From contig NZ_OY781981.1 of assembly GCF_963677565.1 (NCBI RefSeq), positions 4,543,751 to 4,607,750 on the forward strand: a DNA stretch of 64,000 nt, written 5' to 3'. This DNA is from an uncultured Draconibacterium sp. (GTDB taxonomy: Bacteria; Bacteroidota; Bacteroidia; Bacteroidales; Prolixibacteraceae). This document shows positions 57,222 to 64,000 of this stretch, one piece after another. The position numbers were made by a program, and so were the translations under genes. The notes under the pieces were generated by a model. It had not been told where the DNA came from and searched no databases. It saw only the letters and a program-made list of their open reading frames with translations. How positions within the stretch are numbered: the first letter of the stretch is position 1; each line of letters opens with the position of its first letter.

Positions 57222-59345
57222 TTAATTAACGACTACCCGCACTCTATCCAGGTTCTGAATCCGGGCGAAAGGTGTTTCTGCGTTACCATTTCTTTCCGAG
57301 GCCACCCTAAGTACCGGGAAATGTGTTCCACTTTCTGAAAAGGTATGCTTCGATATTATTTCCACACGCGAGCCGTCGGCTGATATTTTGGCTTTAGATA
57401 AATCAACAACATCTTTGTATTCTCCTGAACCATCAAAATCCCAAGCTGCTTCAACCAGCTTACCCATTCCTTTGGGGATTTCAACAACAGCATTAAAAGT
57501 TACCGTTTCACCGGCTGAAATATCGGTACGTTTACGACCATTAATGCTTACATTTACTATCGGCTGAATTCCTTTTCTTTTTTCGGCAGTGGCTGGAACT
57601 ACAACCTGACCATCAACTATTTTATAATTAGTGTTAGCTGCAGGCTCAATCCCTTTCTCCACCCAGGCACTCAGGTCGCGCAACGATTGTTGCAGTACAC
57701 CAATGTAACTGACTGCGTGTGTTGCATCATCAAGCTGTGAAGCTGCATCGCCATGTAACGCATGCTCAGTATATCGCAGTCTGAAATTATCATCTGTTTT
57801 ATCTCCCAAATTCTCGGTAACACGCTGACGGTACCAGTCGCATTGCCATGGATAAGCTTCTCTATCCCACAACGAACCGAGGAGAATCATTTTACCTTCA
57901 AACTTTCCGGTTGGTAAAGCTCCTGCTGCACCCATGGTAAACATTGGCCCAATTATCATTGGACGTTGTGGATAGATTGGATTTCCGTTCTCATCGCGGA
58001 ACTGGTTCCAAACGGGGTATTGACTTCCGGGATCCTGGTGACGGTGATAAGTTTGAACTGCCAGGAAGTTAGAGTTGTCCAGCTGAACTTCATCCCCAGG
58101 TTTTATTTTGGATAAAATATCTAATGGAACTGTTGGAGCTAATCCCACTTTATCATCTACAATTTTTGTAATTTGAATAGAAGCCCCAGCAGCTTCACCT
58201 GTCAGAATCATTAAATCACCTCCAAGAAACTGTAATTCAGGCATAATATCCTCCAATTGAAAAGCTTCTGGTTTTTCCCCTTTGTCGCCTGTATTTTTCC
58301 AGGAATTATCCGCGCTTCCTCTATCCGCATCCGACATTGCTTCACTAATCCCAAGCTCAACAGACTCTTCATACGCGATTAATGCTTTTATTTTACTCTT
58401 CTTTTGAATACGAAAACCATCAAAGGATTGAGGATTGTCGTATCCTAAATAACCGGGTTTATTCCAAAAGTCTTCAGTAAAGTAATTTTGGTCAGCCATA
58501 ACAACTCCAGGGTAAAGAACAAGGAATCCATGAATTCCCATTTCTTTATAACCATACCATGCCTTCGGTGGAAATCCCATTCTTGTTACCTCTTTGAGTG
58601 CCGCTTTTTCTTCTTCATTTAATCCTGCATACATATCTCCACTGCCACCGGGTTCAAGGGCATCAACAATTTGCGGGAACTTGTCTTTTAAAATCCGCAT
58701 GGCGTGCATGCGAACGGTAAATACGTTTGGAATGGCCACCGGTGAACCCAATACGTAAGGCACACACCCGTCCCAAACACCAGATGTATTTTCAATTCCT
58801 CCAACGGTACGGTAAGCACCGCCGCTACCTCCGAATGAATAACCATACGGACGCTCACCTCCGAATAACTTTTGAGCCACAACTCTTGAAAACTGAGCCG
58901 AAGCGGCATTGGCGCGGTAAGCCCCTATGGTTGGATCATTTGCCATAGGGTTAGACATATCGGTTTTACCTCCCCCGTTTGTTTCAATAAAATACGCTCC
59001 GCTAGCTACTGAGAAACCAATTTTATCATTTTCTCCTGTTGCACCCTGAGATATATTTTCGTTATCAGGAAATGGTGTTATATATTGGAAAAATCGGCCT
59101 TCGTATTGTTCCTTTGGAGGGAAGTAGAAGGAAAAACGAGTTTCGGTACCTTCAAAACCACCGTGCACATAACGATGTTTAACAGGTACATCACGCCATT
59201 CATCAACATCAACAAAAGGCTGGCTAAACAGGGTGTCTGCTGTTTCAAACTGAAATTCGGTTTCAACAAGGTTTTTCTGATTGTCTGCACAGTTTGCAAA
59301 AAGCAATACTGCAAACAAAAAAATAGTGGTTTTGATTATTCTCAT
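57222..59345 (-). CDS. unassigned alpha/beta-hydrolase-like lipoprotein
   Basis: The 707-residue protein has a lipobox (LLFANC, Cys about 19). A serine-hydrolase nucleophile elbow, PYGYSFGGSGGAYRT (Ser about 170), is followed by a conserved-looking stretch GIENTSGVWDGCVPYV. Later, GSLWDREAYPWQ (about D494) and YTEHALHGDAA (His 528 or 531) lie where the catalytic Asp and His of an alpha/beta-hydrolase would fall, in the order seen in tannase/feruloyl-esterase proteins. The C-terminal 110 residues (RTDISAGETVTFNAVVEIPK onward, with AWDFDGSGEYKD) form a PKD-like beta domain. It could be an ester hydrolase for acyl groups on the glycan, or a lyase-like enzyme of unknown type. I do not recognise a named family with certainty. 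DUF1593 genes flank it on both sides. Confidence 0.7.
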   Translation of the reverse strand: MRIIKTTIFLFAVLLFANCADNQKNLVETEFQFETADTLFSQPFVDVDEWRDVPVKHRYVHGGFEGTETRFSFYFPPKEQYEGRFFQYITPFPDNENISQGATGENDKIGFSVASGAYFIETNGGGKTDMSNPMANDPTIGAYRANAASAQFSRVVAQKLFGGERPYGYSFGGSGGAYRTVGGIENTSGVWDGCVPYVLGSPVAIPNVFTVRMHAMRILKDKFPQIVDALEPGGSGDMYAGLNEEEKAALKEVTRMGFPPKAWYGYKEMGIHGFLVLYPGVVMADQNYFTEDFWNKPGYLGYDNPQSFDGFRIQKKSKIKALIAYEESVELGISEAMSDADRGSADNSWKNTGDKGEKPEAFQLEDIMPELQFLGGDLMILTGEAAGASIQITKIVDDKVGLAPTVPLDILSKIKPGDEVQLDNSNFLAVQTYHRHQDPGSQYPVWNQFRDENGNPIYPQRPMIIGPMFTMGAAGALPTGKFEGKMILLGSLWDREAYPWQCDWYRQRVTENLGDKTDDNFRLRYTEHALHGDAASQLDDATHAVSYIGVLQQSLRDLSAWVEKGIEPAANTNYKIVDGQVVVPATAEKRKGIQPIVNVSINGRKRTDISAGETVTFNAVVEIPKGMGKLVEAAWDFDGSGEYKDVVDLSKAKISADGSRVEIISKHTFSESGTHFPVLRVASERNGNAETPFARIQNLDRVRVVVN

Positions 59346-59355
59346 AATTTATGTT

Positions 59356-60765
59356 TTATTTTGGTAATACTGTTATAATCATTCGCTTAAAGGCAGTAAG
59401 GCGCGGTTTTCCACGGTCGGTTACCTGAAGAATAATGTGAATGGTTTCGGGTTTGCATACATCAGGTGCAGTAAATTGAATTTTCTCTTTATCAAAAATA
59501 TCAAACTGCACTATGCCGTTGTAGGTTCCGGCTTCGTTGAATTGCTGCCACACAATATCAACCGGCAACCAGCCCGATACACTTTCTGCCAGTTCCTCAT
59601 CGCTCTGTTCCTCCTCTGTATCGGTAAGAAAGGGGTAAAAGCGCACCAGTTCCGACAGTTGAATTGAATCACTATCGCTAATTTCAGTTTCGATGGTAAC
59701 CGTTTCGCCCGAGCGACTCGTTTGATCGCGGCTTCCAATCATCTTAATTGTTGGATAATGGTTTGCATCCTCGTATTTTTCGGTAATACTCCACGATAAC
59801 CTCGCCTGGAAATCGCGATTGGCATACTCAACCCATCGCCAATAATCGCCTTCACCGGCATCGCGGTAAAGGTTTTCGTACCCTTCTACTTTGTAAAAAC
59901 GGCCTCCCCAACCTCCGTAAGTGGGATTCTCGTGACTTCGCAATCCATTTTGCAGCACGTACAAAAACGATGGCGAATCGCCCTCGCTTACATAGGGCTG
60001 CGGGTAAAGCGCACCGAGTGGCCCGTAATTATTCTGAACCTGTTGAATAAATGGGAAAGTAAAAGTTTGACTTCCATAAGCCCAGGTTTTATAAAAATAA
60101 TGCGACAAAAGGATGGTTGCTTTGGGATGATACTTCTCGATGTAACTTCCCGCACCATCCTGGTACCAGATACTGTAAAGAATTACTTTCGAAACCGCTT
60201 CATCGTATTGTTCGGGATAATCGGTTTGTAATTTATATAACGCCCGCGCTAATGTATTTGAACCGCCCCAGGTTGTAAAATAAACGGGGCGCGAATCATC
60301 TTTCAGAAGGACTTCTACAATTCTTTCTGATCCGGGAGTGTCTGCCCAATTGGCAGGATCGATTTCAGGTTCCATTCCGGGTACTCGTTTGTACGAATCG
60401 TTATGCACTACGAGGTGCGTTGTATCTTCATCGCCAACATAAGCAATACTTCTTAAAAAATCAGCAGTAGGATATTCCGGGTCGTGAACTTTTAAATTGG
60501 GATACACCTGCTCGTAAGCATCCAACTGTATTTCGAGCCATTTGTCTGCACTCCTACCAAAATGCTGGTGTACAGAGTTGGTTTGAATAATGGCCTCAAC
60601 ATCCAGTTCGTTGGTATAAAATAAAAAACGTACCATAGAACTGCGGTCGTCTATTTCGCCATCGGTCATAACAATTACACGTGGTTTTTTGGGTTCACTT
60701 GCTTTTAATAGGTTTGGAGATAAAAAGATTGCAAATAGAAATATTATGTATTTACATCGTTTCAT
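59356..60765 (-). CDS. DUF1593/Sde182-type nucleoside-hydrolase-like protein
   Basis: The 469-residue exported protein (signal peptide to about residue 22) is a close paralogue of the one at 54335-55741. VMTDGEIDDRSSM (residues 32-44) gives the Asp cluster; YFTTWGGSNTLARALYKL near 160 and SEGDSPSFLYVLQNGLRSHE near 265 are the other shared motifs. The C-terminal domain (RSGETVTIETEISDSDSIQL onward) contains an acidic insertion (TDTEEEQSDEELAE) before IVWQQFNEAGTYNG. It follows the GH79 gene by 9 bp. Role unknown: nucleoside hydrolases cleave N-glycosidic bonds, but location among glycosidases argues for a carbohydrate substrate. Confidence 0.85.
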   Translation of the reverse strand: MKRCKYIIFLFAIFLSPNLLKASEPKKPRVIVMTDGEIDDRSSMVRFLFYTNELDVEAIIQTNSVHQHFGRSADKWLEIQLDAYEQVYPNLKVHDPEYPTADFLRSIAYVGDEDTTHLVVHNDSYKRVPGMEPEIDPANWADTPGSERIVEVLLKDDSRPVYFTTWGGSNTLARALYKLQTDYPEQYDEAVSKVILYSIWYQDGAGSYIEKYHPKATILLSHYFYKTWAYGSQTFTFPFIQQVQNNYGPLGALYPQPYVSEGDSPSFLYVLQNGLRSHENPTYGGWGGRFYKVEGYENLYRDAGEGDYWRWVEYANRDFQARLSWSITEKYEDANHYPTIKMIGSRDQTSRSGETVTIETEISDSDSIQLSELVRFYPFLTDTEEEQSDEELAESVSGWLPVDIVWQQFNEAGTYNGIVQFDIFDKEKIQFTAPDVCKPETIHIILQVTDRGKPRLTAFKRMIITVLPK

Positions 60766-60774
60766 ATTTACGTT

Positions 60775-62283
60775 TTATTTATTATGAATAGCCAGAAACA
60801 TTATACTCCTGGCCGGTATTATAATTTCTCCCGCTTTTTTATTTTCTCCTTTAACTTCAGGCAAGGTATCGTCGGAGTTTAATTCCATTATTTTACCATT
60901 TAACCTTACCGTTTTCGACAAAATATCATCGGCGGTTAAGAGGTATTGTTGTGCCTGTATTGGTATTTCAACGGTAGTTTCCATTTCAGTTGGATTTACT
61001 ACCATTACTGCTTTTCCAGCTGAAGTTCCTTTTAGGTTATGAATAAAAATATCCAATCCATCAATTGAGGATTTGGATTCAAATACTTTGGTGCCCATTA
61101 ATTTATTCCAGAGTAAAGCTGCCCAGTAATTGGGTCTGGGATCGTGTGTATCCTGGTCGATCAAGGCATATTCGCTGGCACAAAGCGTATTATGCATAAC
61201 CACCTGTACATTCTTTTTTGCCAGTCGTCCCAATTGCTCCAGGTAACGAAAACAATCTACATAAGTTGCTGCCCAGGGATTTCCTCCACATGATGCTTCG
61301 GCAGTTTCTGTTAACCAAATTGGTGCTTTGGGCAGGTATTTGTTGCGAGCATCTTCATAATATTTCAAACCCAGTTCAGTTCGGCTTAACCAAGCTTCGG
61401 TGAGTGCATTTTCGGGTGTGAGATCACCGCGACATCTTTTTGAAACACCGCCGTAATAATGGTAAGAAAAAATATCGAATTCAGGTTTGGGACTGGTAGC
61501 AAAAACCTCATCGGTTTCCATTGAACGATGCCCGGGCAACACACCCCCCTCGCCTGTGGAACCAGGTCCCATAAGTTTAATCTCGGGATACAGTGAATCA
61601 ACAAAACATTTAAAAGCTTCAAAATCCCTTGCGTAATACGCAGCATCGTAACCTTCGGGTGCCGCCCCGTAGCTTGCATGCGAAGGCTCGTTAAACATTT
61701 CGGCTGCTGCAATTTCGCCACCTATAGATTTTGTGTAGTTGATTAAAGGTTCGATCTGAGCTGGCGTCCATTTCCCTTCGTTATCGCGGATGCCATCGCT
61801 AATGGCAAACGATGTTACCAGTTTGGCATCAACTGCCTCACAGAAATCGATCACACCTTTCCATTCTGCCCTGGTTAATACATTTTCATAGCCAGCAGGA
61901 GCAGCGGTCAGTTTGGCATCATCATCATCCTGAAAGTAAGTAGAATTGGCCCAGGTTCCGCTAACCCGAATATACATTGGGCCAAGTGCCGATGCAAGGT
62001 CGCGCAATTTTTTTTCGTAAAGATTTATTGGGGGAATTGACCTTTTTAACGCTGCAAGCCCTTCCGATTTTACACGTTCATTATCTATTAGATGATAAGG
62101 AATCCAAAAATCGCCGCCAACTACCTCACACATTTCCACATTAACTGATTGGTACCTTTCATCAACCGTTGCAATACATTTCAGGTTGTTAAGTACCAGT
62201 TTGCTTTTAGACGTTTTTAAATTTTCACTCGTAAAACCGGAAAAAGTCAGGAGTAAAAACAGAATGGTAATGGTTTGTTTCAT
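60775..62283 (-). CDS. GH79-like beta-glucuronidase/heparanase-type enzyme
   Basis: The 502-residue exported protein has a signal peptide (to about residue 19) and a TIM barrel with features of GH79. MYIRVSGTWANSTYF (near 103-117) corresponds to the LRxGG-type strand of heparanase. AAAEMFNEPSH places the acid/base at about E199. PIWLTETAEASCGGNPWA places the nucleophile at about E326, followed by FRYLEQLGRLAKKNVQVVMH, closely matching the heparanase pattern. A C-terminal beta-sandwich follows (HNLKGTSAGKAVMVVNPTEM). GH79 enzymes release beta-linked glucuronic acid or 4-O-methylglucuronic acid. This provides the uronate-removing step missing elsewhere in the window. It is the first enzyme gene after the terminator at 62344-62398. 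Confidence 0.82.
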   Translation of the reverse strand: MKQTITILFLLLTFSGFTSENLKTSKSKLVLNNLKCIATVDERYQSVNVEMCEVVGGDFWIPYHLIDNERVKSEGLAALKRSIPPINLYEKKLRDLASALGPMYIRVSGTWANSTYFQDDDDAKLTAAPAGYENVLTRAEWKGVIDFCEAVDAKLVTSFAISDGIRDNEGKWTPAQIEPLINYTKSIGGEIAAAEMFNEPSHASYGAAPEGYDAAYYARDFEAFKCFVDSLYPEIKLMGPGSTGEGGVLPGHRSMETDEVFATSPKPEFDIFSYHYYGGVSKRCRGDLTPENALTEAWLSRTELGLKYYEDARNKYLPKAPIWLTETAEASCGGNPWAATYVDCFRYLEQLGRLAKKNVQVVMHNTLCASEYALIDQDTHDPRPNYWAALLWNKLMGTKVFESKSSIDGLDIFIHNLKGTSAGKAVMVVNPTEMETTVEIPIQAQQYLLTADDILSKTVRLNGKIMELNSDDTLPEVKGENKKAGEIIIPARSIMFLAIHNK

Positions 62284-62343
62284 ATTATAGGATTTTGACC
62301 ACGAATTACATGGATCACACTGATTTTATTGGTTTACGATTTA

Positions 62344-62398
62344 AAAAAGATTACCATCCATCAACTTTGCATTTGAAAAATGAGAGATGGATGGTAAT
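62344..62398 (-). terminator. strong intrinsic terminator after the BACON lipoprotein gene
   Basis: ATTACCATCCATC (62350-62362) and GATGGATGGTAAT (62386-62398) form a perfect 13-bp stem with a 23-nt loop, followed on the minus strand by CTTTTTTAAATC. This is a textbook minus-strand terminator that should separate expression of the susD/lipoprotein part from the enzyme genes. Confidence 0.8.
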
Positions 62399-62435
62399 TC
62401 TAACTAAACTAACTAACTAAACTATATGCGTTAAA

Positions 62436-63698
62436 TCAATTTCTACAATACATTCCAATCGGATCTACTCCACCATCGAGGCGGGCCATAAAACCATCTC
62501 CTGCAGCCAATTCCGCAGTCCAGGTAAATACATATGCACCATTCAACGGACTTCCAATAATCATTGGCTCGGTACCAATTAACATTATGGTTCCTTCATC
62601 GGCTGAACACTCAATAACAACTGATGCGCCAATAGGTATATTTGCAGTTTGTTCAGCTGCAACAATAAACAATGTAACCGGTGTTCCTCCATAATCTACT
62701 GTTGTAATTTCGTAGGTAAGTTCGGTTTTAAATGAAATGGAATAGATAACTTCGGGATCAAAACCACCATCTATCCGTGCAAGCAAACCTTCTCCGGCAG
62801 CCATTGTTGCTGTCCAGGTAAATGAAAATTTACCGTTAACCGGACTACCTGAAATCTCAGGATCAGTTCCGATTAGCATTATTGTTCCTTCATCGCTTGT
62901 ACACTGTATAGTTACTGTTGCCCCAACCGGGATATTTGCAGCTTCTTCAGCGCTTATTTCTAATAAGTTTACTGCCGTTCCACCATAATCAACGGTCATT
63001 GTTTCAAAAAGGTGGCTTTTTTGACTGTACATGGCTTTCATAGAAACCGGATCGAAACCACCAACCAAACGGGCCATAAAACCATCGCCTGCCGCCATTT
63101 CCACCGTCCAAACAAAGTTGAATTTGCCGTTTGATGGAATACCTGTTATCATCGGTTCAGTACCAATTAACATGATAGTACCGTCATCGCCTGAACACTG
63201 AATTTCGACCATTGCTCCAACTGGTATATTTGCAGTTTCTTCGGCAGCAACAATGAATAAAGTTACTGCAGTTCCACCATAATCAACGGTAGTAATCTCG
63301 TAGCCAATATCAACCACCTTTTTACCACTAATCGCATTGGGATTTCCCTCCTGGTTAATGGTTACATCAATGGTTGAGTCACCATATGTTAGTAAGGCAT
63401 GACCAATTCGGTCAGCTGTTGTATCGTTTTCAAAATAATTTAAAACAAGTGTCTTGCAAGAATCCTGGTAATGATAACTCAACCAATCTTTATCTTCACT
63501 ATCAATTGTTGTATAAACAATTACGTTTGAGTTTAATTCGATACTTACTTCGCCTTCTTTATAGTCGACATCGAATTGGGTTTCGCTTGGATTTATCTCA
63601 GGAATAATTAATTCTTCCATATCATCTTCGCAGGAGCTAAACATAAGCAAGCCTGAAATAAAGACTGCAAAGACTAAAAGAAATTTATATTTGTTCAT
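62436..63698 (-). CDS. surface glycan-binding-type lipoprotein, BACON domain plus three 98-residue repeats
   Basis: The 420-residue lipoprotein (MFSSC, Cys about 23) follows susD by 27 bp, the usual place of a surface glycan-binding protein. Residues about 35-118 (INPSETQFDVDYKEGEVSIE to VTINQEG) form a BACON domain. The rest is three tandem repeats with TVDYGG at residues 137, 235 and 333, an exact 98-residue period. Each reads TVDYGGTxV...NIPVGA...GTIMLIGTxP...FxWTxxMAAGxGxxAR..GGFDP. The repeats look like compact beta-sandwich modules and are not a family I can name. Several ligand-binding modules on a stalk would suit glycan capture. Function is inferred from position. Confidence 0.8.
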   Translation of the reverse strand: MNKYKFLLVFAVFISGLLMFSSCEDDMEELIIPEINPSETQFDVDYKEGEVSIELNSNVIVYTTIDSEDKDWLSYHYQDSCKTLVLNYFENDTTADRIGHALLTYGDSTIDVTINQEGNPNAISGKKVVDIGYEITTVDYGGTAVTLFIVAAEETANIPVGAMVEIQCSGDDGTIMLIGTEPMITGIPSNGKFNFVWTVEMAAGDGFMARLVGGFDPVSMKAMYSQKSHLFETMTVDYGGTAVNLLEISAEEAANIPVGATVTIQCTSDEGTIMLIGTDPEISGSPVNGKFSFTWTATMAAGEGLLARIDGGFDPEVIYSISFKTELTYEITTVDYGGTPVTLFIVAAEQTANIPIGASVVIECSADEGTIMLIGTEPMIIGSPLNGAYVFTWTAELAAGDGFMARLDGGVDPIGMYCRN

Positions 63699-63725
63699 AA
63701 TTATAATCTTTAGTTTGAATTAAGT

Positions 63726-64000
63726 TTACCACCCCGGATTTTGAACCAGGTTTGTATTGTTGTTTAAATCAACCGCCGGTATCGGGAACAACTCGTGTTT
63801 GTTGGATTTAAATCCTTCACCAATGGTTGCTGTTTTGATAGTTCTCCATTGATCCTTGTCCTGAGGAGCAGTGTTATTACCATTTATATAACCATAAAAT
63901 TCCGGAGTGTATTTACCACAGTCAGCCAAAACATTCGGTGCATCGCCCCAACGTACCAGGTCAATAAATCGACTGCTCTCATAAAATAACTCAGCTCTTC
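63726..64000 (-). CDS. susD: C-terminus of a third SusD-family lipoprotein (partial)
   Basis: The complement of 64000-63726 is open throughout. It reads AELFYESSRFIDLVRWGDAP and then about 70 residues to the terminal LVQNPGW. The ESSRFIDLVRWGDA element, the FPIPAVDLNNNTNL stretch and the NPGW end are the standard SusD C-terminus. An apparent start near 63929 (TTG) is internal and not used. A SusC gene is expected just beyond the window edge. This SusD and the BACON lipoprotein belong to a third SusCD system whose regulators lie outside the window. Confidence 0.93.
   Translation of the reverse strand, partial: RAELFYESSRFIDLVRWGDAPNVLADCGKYTPEFYGYINGNNTAPQDKDQWRTIKTATIGEGFKSNKHELFPIPAVDLNNNTNLVQNPGW

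Noticed and set aside
62401..62425. CTAA-type short repeat as a CRISPR or tandem-repeat locus
   Set aside because: Only about 25 bp long, with no spacers and no cas genes nearby.
1..64000. Insertion sequences, integrases, tRNA or rRNA genes, attachment sites
   Set aside because: I saw no transposase or integrase motifs, no terminal inverted repeats with target duplications, and no tRNA-like cloverleaf. The GH106 repeats are explained by paralogy.

Overview
The window is a 64-kb stretch of a Bacteroidota chromosome in which every supported gene lies on the minus strand. SusC/SusD outer-membrane pairs, ECF sigma/FecR anti-sigma modules, STN-tailed TonB receptors, a BACON lipoprotein and AT-rich spacers with weak Shine-Dalgarno sites all point to this phylum. 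The eight sulfatases suggest a marine polysaccharide degrader, plausibly a Marinilabiliales/Prolixibacteraceae relative; that placement is inference. The window is part of a large set of polysaccharide-utilization loci (PULs), or one composite PUL, and is cut at both ends.

Read in the direction of transcription (high to low coordinates) there are three blocks. Block A (64000-31010) starts inside a susD gene and continues with a BACON lipoprotein carrying three 98-residue repeats, then a strong intrinsic terminator. After that come a GH79 glucuronidase-like enzyme, three DUF1593/Sde182-type proteins around an unassigned alpha/beta-hydrolase, three tandem GH106 rhamnosidases, a GH43, two GH78 rhamnosidases, a second GH43-like enzyme and two GH3 enzymes. 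Block B (30870-9353) holds an ECF sigma factor, a FecR anti-sigma factor, SusC, SusD, eight S1 sulfatases, an ankyrin-repeat lipoprotein among the sulfatases, and a fourth DUF1593 protein. Block C (9034-1) holds a second ECF sigma factor, FecR, SusC, SusD, a GH30 enzyme and the first codons of another exported protein.

The gene content fits stepwise breakdown of a sulfated, rhamnose-rich, uronic-acid-containing glycan with pentose or hexose side chains. Sulfatases would remove sulfate esters, GH78/GH106 alpha-L-rhamnose, GH79 beta-linked uronate, and GH43/GH3/GH30 the remaining sugars; the SusCD pairs would import oligosaccharides. Ulvan-like or rhamnan-type algal polysaccharides, or a sulfated rhamnose-capped arabinogalactan, are the best guesses. 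No polysaccharide lyase, GH105 or sulfatase-maturing enzyme is present, so the substrate is not proven.

The least explained parts are these. In both FecR-SusC spacers a plus-strand intrinsic terminator, with a TAnnTTTG box at the susC start codon, suggests short antisense RNAs against the susC leader. Four DUF1593 (nucleoside-hydrolase-like) proteins sit together with an unassigned serine-hydrolase-like protein. The GH106 triplet carries near-identical mosaic DNA blocks that indicate recent gene conversion.
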